Shown here: one piece after another, positions 22,473 through 31,872 of the stretch
Layout: each line of letters opens with the position of its first letter
Position numbering within the stretch: the stretch's first letter is position 1
Source: Lepidostoma basale
Lineage: Eukaryota > Arthropoda > Insecta > Trichoptera > Lepidostomatidae
NCBI GenBank assembly: GCA_022606425.2
Contig: JAHDVF020000851.1
Span: forward strand, 1 to 64,000
Direction: 5' to 3'
DNA length: 64,000 nt
Notes under the pieces: model-generated
The model's database searches: none
What the model saw: only the letters and a program-made list of their open reading frames with translations
What the model was told of the DNA's origin: nothing
Translations under genes and position numbers: made by a program

Positions 22473-22950
22473 CCCAGAAACAATCCGATTTCCTTTGAAT
22501 TATTTTTTTATTGAAATGTATTATTATAATATATATACAGGGTGTCCCAGGAGTCAACGTCAAGCCGAAAACGGATGATAGTTATGATAAAAATGTTAAT
22601 AAAATCAAAATTTTGAATTTGTTATTATAAATTATAAGCATTTGAAAAAAAAAACGAAATAATCAACACCTTTTTTTTACATTTTTCTCATAACTAGCAT
22701 AACTTGCCCTATGGAAACGGATGATAGGGCAAGTTATGCTAGTTATGAGAAAAATGTAAAAAAAAGGTGTTGATTTTATCGTTTTTTTTCAAATGCTTAT
22801 AATTTATAATAACAAATACAAAATTTAGATTTTTTTTACATTTTTATCATAACTATCATCCGTTTCCGGCTTAACGTCGACTCCTGGAACACCCTGTATA
22901 TATAATAATACATTTCAATTTAAAAAAATTCAGAGGAAATCGTATTGTTA
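22473..22950. mobile_element. Nested palindromic elements (GGGTGTCCC termini)
   Basis: An outer inverted repeat (arms ~55 bp, caatccgatttcctt / aggaaatcgtattgtt) encloses an inner element at 22537-22897. The inner TIR begins acagggtgtcccaggagtc and returns as gactcctggaacaccctgt. The inner arms run ~170 bp to a centre with aacttgccctat / atagggcaagtt. The outer left end also reads gggtgtcccag, so both belong to the same terminal-motif group. No ORF. Confidence 0.75.
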
Positions 22951-23655
22951 ATATAATTTTAACGATAGTGATGTCATGCTATCTTTATTTTGTTTTTTAA
23001 TACTAAACTTCCCTACAGGATAGAAATGAATTTAATGGCATTTGGTTTCCGTTTTCAAGATCTCACGCGAACTCAGACATACATTTTTCTACAGGAATTA
23101 AACCCCGAATTTATTAGTAATATCGACATTAACGAACATTAAACTTCCTAAAATTGATTATGTAAAGTAAAATTGAAAAAAAAAACGTACTGTTGGGAAA
23201 AAAAGAACTTTTCAAGAATGGTTCGATTGCAGAATAACATATTTATTCAGCGCTGTTCCATCCAAAGTTAGCGTAGCCATAATGTTGTCCAACCTCAGAT
23301 AGAATAGGTATAAACCCTTATTTTATCATGATACCTATATATTGATTTTACTGAAATCTCTTGATGGAAGCTCATTTTAAATAGATATTAATGAAATAAA
23401 ACGAAGTTTTCTAATAACTACTTATATAACTACCGATAGAAATTGATTGTTAATAATGAAAATGAAATACATAATGATTTAAAATTATTTTATTTCACTC
23501 GTTTTATAGTTTCGACTGAATTTGGCAGAGAGCTGCTGAAACTAGTTGAACTAAAAAAACTAAGAAAGCAAGTGGAATAAAACTAAATACATACTCGTAT
23601 TAAAATACATATAAGTGATAAAATTTAAAACAATTATAATATCACAATTTATTTT

Positions 23656-23692
23656 TATTCACTGTTTCGCCAACCGATGTTGGCATCATCAG
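23656..23692 (-). ncRNA. Hammerhead-like core, left arm
   Basis: Minus strand: CTGATGA, extra T, stem II GCCAAC/GTTGGC (six perfect pairs, loop ATCG), then GAAACAGTG. The GUC of the cleavage site is missing, so this arm is probably inactive. Confidence 0.4.
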
Positions 23693-23726
23693 GTGTTAGA
23701 ATAAACTAAATAGTTTATTGTAACAC

Positions 23727-23762
23727 CTGATGATGCCAACATCGGTTGTCGAAACAGCTGTC
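23727..23762 (+). ncRNA. Hammerhead-like core, right arm
   Basis: CTGATGA at 23727-23733, extra T, stem II GCCAAC/GTTGTC (one mismatch), GAAACAGCTGTC at 23751-23762. All conserved hammerhead core residues, including the GUC cleavage triplet, are present in order. The extra base before stem II is the one deviation. Confidence 0.5.
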
Positions 23763-23928
23763 GCGACACTCTCAGTGAATAAAAATAAATTATGATATTA
23801 TAACAGTGTTTTCAACTTTAACAGTAATAATGTTGAAGTATCATAGTGTTTCGGCCAAAACAATGGACTATTTAAATTATTGGATATTCTTTGCTTAAAT
23901 TATTATCTATTGATTTGTGATTTCTAAC

Positions 23929-23964
<36 letters not shown>

Positions 23965-24213
23965 TTAATAATAATTCTAATAATTATAATATGCTAACTT
24001 TTAAAGCGCCATTTTTGTAATGTAATCACCCCAATGGCGCATTAAGAGGTGTTTTAAATATAAAAATCTAAATATGAACGCTGCATCTGATATTCGCAAT
24101 CGGTAAGAAAGTACAATATAATAGAACAAAACATACAAGTTTTAAATTTGGTATGAAATATGAAAAATATTGGTTATAGCTTAGATTTCAAATCGGATCA
24201 TTTATGCATCTAA
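23929..24213 (-). mobile_element. LINE-B 3' tail with (AAT)n
   Basis: (AAT)n at 23929-23965, then atatgctaacttttaaagcg to ggatcatttatgcatctaa, the inverse of 18280-18510. It sits immediately against a LINE-A copy starting at ~24214. Confidence 0.8.
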
Positions 24214-24935
24214 GGTACGAAGGGTGTGATAATCGCTGACAGTAGAGACAATTTGCAAGTCTTAGTGTCATGGATGTATGAGGCATGCAAAAAGAGTGAC
24301 CTGGGGATGAATGTGTCTAAATCTAAAGTGATGGTTTTCGAGAAATAAGAATGTATGACGATTTGTGATATAAGTGCGATGGGTGAGAAATTGGAGCAAG
24401 TTACCGAATTTACGTATCTGGGAAGCATATTTACAAGAGACGGAAAAATAGAGATAGACATCGAATAAGGGTTGGTGCTGGGAATAAAATAAATGGTGCA
24501 CTCAAAGTCATTACTGCAAATAGAAATATATCCACAGATGCAAAAATGGCAGTACACAACGGAGTTCTAGTGCCAACCCTTATCTATGGAAGTGAAGCTT
24601 GGAACTGGCAAAAGAAGGATGAAAGCAGGATAAACGCCGTAGAAATGAGATCACTAAGAAGAATTTGCGGTAAAAAGTTGTATGATAGAATACCGAAAGA
24701 TAAAATAAGAGAGAAATGTAAGGCAGATGACTGCATCATGGATAAAATTAAAAAAGGATCCTTGAGATGGTTTGGACATTTGGAACAAATGGATGAGAGA
24801 AGAATGGTTAAAAAGTTGTAAGAATGGTTAAGAGGAAGCCTGAGAGGTATGCCAGGACAGATAATTGTTGCGATCCATCCTCTCTGCCTACCCCTCCGGG
24901 GAAATGGCGTGATGGTTAGTTAGTTAGTTAGTTTT
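24214..24935 (+). mobile_element. LINE-A 3' part, one of the longest copies
   Basis: Broken frames read from just after the YADD motif: IADSRDNLQVLVSWMYEACK, MNVSKSKVMVF, EKLEQVTEFTYLGS. The frame at 24546-24818 then reads MAVHNGVLVPTLIYGSEAWN, RINAVEMRSLRRICGKKLYD and KGSLRWFGHLEQMDERRMV. It ends gaaatggcgtgatggttagttag. The segment after KKL is deleted. It shows the reverse transcriptase thumb/C-terminal region of the family. Confidence 0.88.
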
Positions 24936-24949
24936 TTTTTCTTTTTACG

Positions 24950-25171
24950 TATACAACAGGTTATTGAACCCAATTACAGTATACAATTTGTTTAAGCTGA
25001 TATATTGATTCTCGTGACATGTGACAGGTAGCCATTCTATCGAAATTTTATTGTCACGAGAAAACTACGCCAAACCAAAGACAGTGTGACAATCACACTG
25101 CCATCGCCGGGAATCGAACCCAGAACCTTCGGAATGGGAATCAGAGCTCTTACCACTCTGCCACGAAGGTC
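24950..25171 (-). mobile_element. SINE-B copy inserted in a LINE-A (GTTA)n tail
   Basis: Antisense SINE-B: B box as gaatcgaaccc, A box as cttaccactctgccacgaag. It is bounded on both sides by gttagttag, so it sits inside the terminal repeat of the LINE-A copy ending at 24935. Confidence 0.8.
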
Positions 25172-25199
25172 GTTAGTTAGTTAGGTATGAAGGGATATT

Positions 25200-25789
25200 G
25201 TTCCAGTAAGTATATGATCATCGCAGAGCTTCGCGAAAATGTTTTAACTTTGGATTTCGGTCAAATATATGGATTGATAATCTAATACATATGTATTGTA
25301 TACTGTCATTAAGTCGTTTCAAAGGAATATAGTCGATGTATAGTTTATAAAGCAAAGCACTAGCAGGACAACTTCCGCAATAGGCCTAAATTTCTGGAAA
25401 ATTCTTTGATAAATAATTGAAAATGCTGAATTTATATTAAACCATCCAATACCCGACGCACTTCAACATACAGAAACAGTTAAAGGTAAAAAGAAAAGGA
25501 AATACGTTAAATATTATTATGTTCGGTTTAATGTGACTTTAATGTGCCTTTTCTTTAACAATTGATTAAACAGAGTTTTCGAGATTACGGAAATGATAAC
25601 TCCAAGTGTGACGAAAGGTGAACCACTTGCTATTTCAACACTTAATGCCAAGATGTGTTTTGAATTACTTATGTGAGATTACATACATACTTTCATTAAC
25701 TGTGTATAAAATAATATTTCCGTATTTAATAAAATTTTATTTTCATTTCTCGAATACATTTATCATATAAAAATCATATAAAAAATGAC
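25200..25789. other. AT-rich intronic DNA
   Basis: No exon or repeat recognised. Confidence 0.35.
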
Positions 25790-26196
25790 TAACTTACTAA
25801 CCATCATACCTCTCGGGCTTCATCTACATTCATACATCGTACCATGCACGCACGTCGATTATTCCGACTTCGAATGTGGCCGCCTTTTAGTAATTGATTA
25901 ATTTGGTCATGCCATGTTTTCCTCGGTCGTCCTCGGCTTCTTTTCCCACTCACGCTGCTTGTGTACAACTTTTTAACCATTCTACTCTCATCCATTCGTT
26001 CCATATGTCCAAACCATCTCAGGGATCCTTTTTTAATTTTATTCATGATACAGTCATCTGCCTTACATTCCTTTCTTATTTCATCGTTCGGTATTCTATC
26101 ATACAACGTTTTCCCGCACATTCTTCTTAGTGATCTCATTTCTACGGCGTTTATCCTGCTTTCATCCTTCTTTTGCCAGCTCCAAGCTTCACTTCT
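25790..26196 (-). mobile_element. LINE-A 3' fragment
   Basis: Minus-strand frame 26139-25807 codes MRSLRRMCGKTLYDRIPN, KGSLRWFGHMERMDESRMV, KRSRGRPRKTWHDQINQLL and RRACMVRCMNVDEAREV with no break. It is the cleanest view of this C-terminal region. The terminal segment between the ctaacc repeat and that frame is deleted. Confidence 0.85.
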
Positions 26197-26631
26197 TATA
26201 GTATACTAGTTGCGACCCGTGAAATATTCCCGGAAGTAAAGATTTCCTACCCTTTAAAAACTTGGTTTACCATGCAATTGTAATCAGTAATAAGTTTTGT
26301 CTTTTAGTGTAATTTTTTTATATAGTTCTTCTTTTGTTTTCTACGCTACTGTCATACAAAAATAATCAGAAAAAATTCAAACTAATTAAGAAACGTGCTT
26401 CAGGCATGGCATCGTGCGGATTTCGAATTACTTTCGGAGAGAATCGAAGTATTCCTCTCTCGCTCTCTCGTACTCAAAATATTCTCGTACTGTTTCTTGA
26501 TGATACCCGAGTTTTTGCATATTTTTATTATGATACGTATCATAATATAAATAGGCAAAATATTTTATATTTTATCTGATCAGTTAATTGATTTAGATTG
26601 AATATCCGAATTTTAAACAGAAAAATGTCGT
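26197..26631. other. Intronic DNA, no gene seen
   Basis: Starts with a short relic actagttgcgacccgtgaaa like the repeat at 44597. The open frame at 26334-26576 has no recognised family. Confidence 0.3.
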
Positions 26632-26856
26632 CCTTCGTGGCAGAGTGGTAAGAGCTCTGAATTCCATTCCGAAGGTCCCGGTTTCGATTCCCGACGATGG
26701 CAGTGTGATTGTCACACTGTCTTTGGTCTGGTGTGTAATTCACGTGACAAAATGGCGATAGATTGGCTACCTATCACATGTCATAAGAATCAAATAATAG
26801 CCTAAATAAATTGTAAACATTAATTGGGTTCAAACGACCTGTTGTATACAAGGAAA
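26632..26856 (+). mobile_element. SINE-B copy, short form
   Basis: cttcgtggcagagtggtaag (A box), ggtttcgattcc (B box), body gtgattgtcacactgtcttt, and the end caaacgacctgttgtataca followed by an A-rich tail. It is the most complete short-form copy. Confidence 0.8.
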
Positions 26857-27143
26857 AAAATAGATTAATTACTTTAATAGATATGTAGTCATATACTTAT
26901 TTGCACCACAATATTTGCAATGTATGTTAATTTGTCTTTGGACGCAACCCAATAAGCGTCCCTTTATGAGGTCACGTCACAATAAGTTTTCATTGTATAA
27001 AATATAAATAATTTCATGTCATTTCCTTAATCTTGCAACCATTATCTTGATATACTTACACACAGAAATTGAGACATTTATTTGCACAACAGCGATCATA
27101 TCGGCTGTAATTGCTAGAGGAATACAATTGAGTATTATCTTAC

Positions 27144-27303
27144 CCGCTGTCGATGATTTGTTTGACGCTCTCTTTCAAGCAGTCCAGCCCTTTGCACATA
27201 TCCGGGAAAGTCTTGCGCAACAAGAGCCATTTCAGAATCATTTGCTCGCTCAGAGGCACGCTGAACTTTTTCGCTCTCAAGAAGCGCAGAACGAACTTCT
27301 CAT
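27144..27303 (-). CDS. CRAL-TRIO protein, exon 2
   Basis: A 160-nt exon with acceptor ctttctag and donor GTAAGA. With exon 1 it codes D, then EKFVLRFLRAKKFSVPLSEQ, MILKWLLLRKTFPDM and the helix ending IIDS, in phase 2. The pattern FVLRFLRAKKF followed by a leucine-rich helix is the CRAL-TRIO N-terminal helical domain of SEC14-like lipid carriers. Exon 3 joins in phase to give GYIVV. Confidence 0.9.
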
Positions 27304-27562
27304 CTAGAAAGTCACAACGCACAATTAGATAAGACTATTGCGTTCTAGGAATTAATGATTTGGATTTTCATATATTAGAAACTGTTTAAATTTTCAAATG
27401 TTTCACAGTGATTTAATAATATTTTATACGTAAATTCCAAAGATATTTATATCTGTTATACAATATAATGTTTAAATAAAAATGAAATATAACGATGTTT
27501 TTTATTTACTACTTTCATATATTGTATTTATTTCGACAGCAACCGGTAAATTAAAACTAAAT

Positions 27563-27772
27563 ATATCAATGGATTATTAATATGAATGAAAACGTCGGTT
27601 TCCTAGAAGTACTATTAAACATTAAAAACGATATATTGAACATTTAGTAAGTCGAAATATGCCTTTACCATAAAATACAACGAAACTTTTAGAAAACAGA
27701 CGTTTTCTTTTCGTATTTAATATTTAAATTCGAGTTTTACATCATTGTTCAAGGAACAATAATAAGCTTCCA
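27563..27772. mobile_element. Foldback family X, full copy, diverged
   Basis: gaatgaaaacgtcggtttcc and its inverse gaaaacagacgttttc bracket a decayed centre. It lies in intron 1 of the CRAL-TRIO gene. Confidence 0.6.
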
Positions 27773-28247
27773 TTGTTAAATAATATAGAATAACGTTTTC
27801 CTAAAGATTAAATATTTAAATGTCCATGTGAAAATCTGTTTATGTGCACGATTTTATAAAAAATTATAACCACTGTTAGAAAGCTAAGCATATATAAATA
27901 TACCATAAAATAACAATGACATAACAACAACAAAAATGTTAATTACTACAATAAAACATTTCATACAAAAACAAAATAAAATAAATTTACGATTTGTAGA
28001 AGAGTAAAAAATTTATGCATTAAATTTCTACATTTAATTGGATCAATAAACACACGCAATTAAATAAAATCTTTCTGCTAACAATATTTTCTAATATGTC
28101 GACTTGAATGCCCTATTATTCAGTGGCAATGCTTAAAACTAATTAAGCTAGACTAAAAATGTGCAAACTTATTAATAGGGTTAACATATCGTACGCTTAA
28201 TAGTAAACTGACCGATTATGGTTTAGGTAATAGTTGAGTTAACATTA

Positions 28248-28528
28248 AGGTCGTGCCACACTGTTTGAAACAAGCTCTCCACAGGGGTGACTTTGGTGGA
28301 GAGCTGTGGAGCCCACGGTTGGTGTAGCGTCCACAAACTGTTGTAAACAATCTCTCCACATATGGAATGGGTGTTTAAGCGGTTGATCCACACGTATACT
28401 ATGCGCGTCCGTCCACAAAGTTTGTTGAAGGTCAAACGAATTTTGGTTTCAAACAAGTGTCTACACAGTTTTAAACCGTCGGTGGAGACCGATGTGGAGA
28501 CCTTGTTTAAAACAGTGTAGCACGGCTT
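28248..28528. mobile_element. PIF/Harbinger-like MITE
   Basis: 281 bp. TIRs are aggtcgtgccacactgttt and, inverted, aagccgtgctacactgttt. TTA is duplicated on each side (28245-28247 and 28529-28531). The TIRs extend inward imperfectly over ~37 bp (ctccaca motifs). The three-base TTA target duplication fits the Harbinger group. No transposase. Confidence 0.65.
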
Positions 28529-28549
28529 TTAGACAGAGGCTTGTGTTAA

Positions 28550-28630
28550 CGCTATCCATCTATTTTTCACAATGTTAACGCTATCCATTCGTAGTACGAT
28601 AATCGTTCACAATGTTAACGCTATCCATTC
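28550..28630. repeat. Short direct repeat
   Basis: The block acaatgttaacgctatccat recurs at a spacing of 46 bp, with a third partial copy of taacgctatccat upstream (28546). Confidence 0.5.
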
Positions 28631-29051
28631 GTACGTGTTTTTTGACTGTTTTTGTTATAACACCGACTCATGTCAGATTGAGCAAAACTTGCTTTTTTGA
28701 ATTAAGCCTGTGTTCTATTAAACGTGAGATATATTGGCAAATTAGAGAAAATTGTGGGTTTGAGTCTTTTCACGGAGAAGTTTTTCTGCGAAATACCTTT
28801 CACAAAAGGTACGGGTATTGCGAGTAATATAAATTAATTTAACCATCTTAAAGTTAGCAGAATTTTTTTTTAGTAAATTTGAGGCGTTAAAACTATAGAA
28901 TTTCATATACACTTATTACACAGTTGAGATAGATCTCTTAAGATGCAGTTATACTGAATACCCTTACGATAAGAGTAACAAAGAGATGACTGTTATATTT
29001 ATATTCTCATGGTTCAATGCATATTTCTTTGGTGCCCTATTTTTCTACCCT

Positions 29052-29168
29052 TTACAGGGATTTATGTGGAAAGCAACGGGAAACTACCACATCAAAAAGC
29101 CCAAGTGGAATCTCAAGAACCAGCAAATAATAAACTTTGCTGCAAACCAATCCCAGGATTGAAACTTT
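29052..29168 (+). mobile_element. SINE-B long-form 3' part
   Basis: tgtggaaagcaacgggaaac to caatcccaggattgaaact; the tRNA-like half is absent. Confidence 0.6.
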
Positions 29169-29195
29169 AGAAGAAGATACACTTATATCGTTCTC

Positions 29196-29230
29196 CCGAT
29201 GATGAAGGTGTAAAATCTTCAAAACATGTC
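29196..29230 (+). ncRNA. Degenerate hammerhead-like motif
   Basis: CCGATGA, extra T, stem II GAAG/CTTC, then AAAACATGTC at 29221-29230. U4 and G12 of the core are substituted, so it is probably inactive. Same layout as 10506. Confidence 0.35.
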
Positions 29231-29269
29231 GTTAAAACTAAACTCAACAGTGGGAAAAACAATATTCTT

Positions 29270-29411
29270 GTTTGATGTGTTTTTGGGTAACACCGTGTGA
29301 TAACTCCTTCTCGACCGACGTTTCGGAGATCGTTGCAGTCTCCATCTTCGATCTCCGAAACGTCGGTCGAGAAGGAGTTATCACGCGGTGTTACCCAAAA
29401 ACACATCAAAC
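29270..29411. mobile_element. 63-bp-arm hairpin repeat
   Basis: The arms at 29270-29332 and 29349-29411 are almost perfectly complementary (gtttgatgtgtttttgggta / tacccaaaaacacatcaaac), around a 16-nt loop. GAAACGTCGGTC occurs in each arm, in opposite orientation. Confidence 0.75.
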
Positions 29412-30239
29412 ATATTGCTGCCAACCGTGAAAATCTACGCAATTAACAGTACTTTATTCAAAAAATATCTGTTAGTACAATATGGTGTTTTAATTTTTTT
29501 ACGATATTTGAAATACGGGTCACTGCAAAATTATTTCAAATTATTCATTCGTGTAAATGATTTATTTCTGCCGTCTTCAAGTATATAAATAAGTGATGAA
29601 ATTGTTTACACTCGCAAGGGACCAAGAATACCGCACGATTTAAAGATCAAAGCTATTAGTATTATCCTACCTACATAAGAATGTAACGGTCGAATATTTC
29701 CCAACCAGCAGTGTGCCTGGGATCATAACTTTTCGGCGGATTGAGGGTATGTTATAGTGATTGAGTATTTTTACAAAGTTCGTCCCGGCTGGGCATTGTG
29801 GTTTATTGACCAATCAAATAAATGCCAGAGGACACGTATACGCACAATCGAGTTGAAGGGTCACGACAAGAAATGAGCAAAAAATTGCCATTGACTGTGC
29901 AATAATCTTTATGACAATATTCGTCGTACTTTCAACGCTATTTCACATGCGCATTATACGTATTTATGGTGCCATCAGCGATTTCTGTGTTTTATTTACA
30001 TCATTGACGGGCCTTTTTAAAAAATTTATTATAACACCTTTTTGTTAAATCTTACTTAAGATATGATATTATTTACAAATGTCTATTTTATTATACTTTT
30101 ATTTTATTTTTTGTTTCGCCTTGCTAGGTCAATATCAAAATAAAGCCAAAGTGACCCACTAGAGCAAATTAGTACTTATGTACAAATATTTAGAATGATA
30201 AAATAAACCATTTATTTACAATAAAAAATATGATTTAAT
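29412..30239. other. Intron 1 of CRAL-TRIO gene, no gene seen
   Basis: AT-rich. A relic of family X (tttcgccttgctagg) lies near 30113. Confidence 0.35.
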
Positions 30240-30624
30240 AACTAACTAACTAACTAACTAACTAACCATCACGCCGTCTCCCCTTCTTCCTCACATGGCC
30301 GACATTCAATATTTGATTTATTTAATCGTGCCACGTTTTCCTCGGTCTTCCTCTATTTCTGGTTCCATTCACATCATTAACATATAATTTTTTTACCATT
30401 ATTTCTTCATTCATTCTTTCCATATGTCCAAACCATCTTAATGATCCTTTCATTATTTTGTTCATGACACCATCATTCGCACCGCATTCACTTCTTATAT
30501 TTTCATTCGACACTCTATCATACACAGAGTATCCACACATTCGTCTAAGAGATCTCATTTCTACTGCATTTATTCTACTTTCATCCTTCTTTTGCCAGTT
30601 CCATGCTTCGCTTCCATACATAAG
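30240..30624 (-). mobile_element. LINE-A fragment
   Basis: Starts in aactaactaactaactaacc. Minus-strand frame 30621-30325 codes MYGSEAWNWQKKDESRI, RRMCGYSVYDRVSNENI, KGSLRWFGHMERMNEEIMV and RNRGRPRKTWHD. The YSVYDRVSNENI wording marks a second LINE-A subfamily. The 3' terminal segment is shortened. Confidence 0.85.
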
Positions 30625-30922
30625 AAGATTAAAACAACTGAAAAGCGATAACTTATTACGATCGCGTAAAAAAAATATGTATAATGTATGAATGCATGTT
30701 TTTTTGTAATTTTGGGCAACTTATCAAAGGATTAATGATGTGACATTTTGACTTTTCCCTCCGACATTACCAAGAGGAAGTTTATTGTGCAAAATGGAAG
30801 ATGCAACATTTTGTGCTTGCGTTATTAATGACACTTTATTGCTACTAGTTTTATATTAGCGATTTTAATCGTGGTTTCGACTGTTATTTTATATTAACTA
30901 AATAAAACTAAGAGAGGCTCGC

Positions 30923-31112
30923 CTGTTCTGACGTTGCTGATATCCTGGTTGGTGTCGATCCAGCGACGTAGTTGTTCCAGGCCGTGTGCACGTGCCTCCT
31001 TGGTTTCCCGCAACTCCAACTTAGCCAGATTGGCTACCTTTTCCCGGGGGACATCCTCAATCCCCTGACTCTTGCTCTTCAGAGACTTCATGATGAAGCG
31101 AGTGGCAGCCAT
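30923..31112 (-). CDS. CRAL-TRIO (SEC14-like) protein, exon 1 and start
   Basis: The frame starts MAATRFIMKSLKSKSQGIED and runs for 63 codons to NQDISNVRT, then a split G. Exon 2 completes Asp, giving NVRT-DEKFVLRFLRAKKF, the expected CRAL-TRIO N-terminal sequence. The family are soluble carriers of hydrophobic ligands such as retinoids, tocopherol or phosphoinositides. The closest groups are the clavesin/tocopherol-transfer-like insect paralogues; the ligand cannot be told. Only ~136 residues are seen, of ~300 usual. In the required frame the splice donor is CAG|GCGAGC, a GC rather than GT donor. An acceptor-like atttcag lies 7 bp upstream of the ATG, so a 5' UTR intron is likely. Gene layout: introns of 3.6 and 9.6 kb, filled with repeats. 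Confidence 0.9.
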
Positions 31113-31145
31113 TGAACTGCTGAAATTATATAATAAAGAAGTATT

Positions 31146-31572
31146 TGTGAGTAGACTTTATGCATACTTTGCTAAAGAACGTGTACAGAATTCTTCTTGT
31201 AATAAACTCACAGTAACTTAATAAAAATAAGCACGTGTGATTAGAATGTATACAGACAGAAAGTCTACAGAATTCTCCTTGTAATAAACTCACAGTAAAC
31301 TTAATAAATAAGAAGTATGTGTGATATAAATGTATACAGACTGTGATAAAAAACGTCTACCGAATTCTCTTTGTAATAAACTTACAGTAAACAAAATAAA
31401 AAGAAGCATGTATGATTAGAATGTATACAGGCTGTGATAAAGAACGTCTACAGAATTCTCCTTGTAATAAACTCACAGTAAACATAATAAATAAGAAGCA
31501 TGTGTGAGTAGAACGTATACAGACTTTGATAAAGAAAGTATACAGAATTCCTATTGTAATTTATTCACAGTT
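31146..31572. repeat. Minisatellite, ~83-92-bp units, about 4.5 copies
   Basis: Units start with tacagaattc at 31183, 31266, 31449 and 31539, and with the variant taccgaattc at 31358. Each contains cttgtaataaactcacagta and ends gtatacagactgtgataaag or a variant. It lies immediately upstream of CRAL-TRIO exon 1, so in its promoter or first intron. Confidence 0.85.
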
Positions 31573-31606
31573 ATAATAATAAGTTTAAAATTTATTTATA
31601 AAAATA

Positions 31607-31872
31607 ATCATTTATAAATATGAATGAAAACGTCTGTTTTATAGAAGTTTTATTAATATTTATGAGAATGACATGTTTCGCCTTTCTAAAGCATTCAAAT
31701 GATTTAATTTGTTTTAATTATTTTTATACATTTGATAATGCCTTAGAAAGGCGAAACATGTAATCAATTCCCATATTATTATAATAAAACTTCTAGAAAA
31801 CAGACTTTCCATTCGTATTAATTATTTAATATGGGGTTTTATATCATTGTTCAAAGAAGAAATCAATAATCA
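31607..31872. mobile_element. Foldback family X, best full copy
   Basis: Left arm: gaatgaaaacgtctgtttta, then gaatgacatgtttcgccttt. Right arm: aaaggcgaaacatgtaatca, then cttctagaaaacagact, ending attgttcaaagaagaaatca. Arms ~110 bp, centre ~45 bp, no ORF. The right arm holds TTGATAA-T-GCC/GGC-GAAACATGT, a degraded hammerhead-like layout. Confidence 0.7.

Larger units (their letters stand above)
23634..23800. mobile_element. Inverted repeat with two convergent hammerhead-like motifs
   Basis: aatttatttttattcactg and cagtgaataaaaataaatt bound a palindrome whose arms each hold CCTGATGATGCCAACATCGG. The right arm is longer by a short insert (ctgtcgcgacactctc). Confidence 0.7.

Noticed and set aside
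29270..29411. Rho-independent terminator-like hairpin
   Set aside because: The arms are 63 bp with no U-run, in insect intron DNA; a foldback repeat explains it better.
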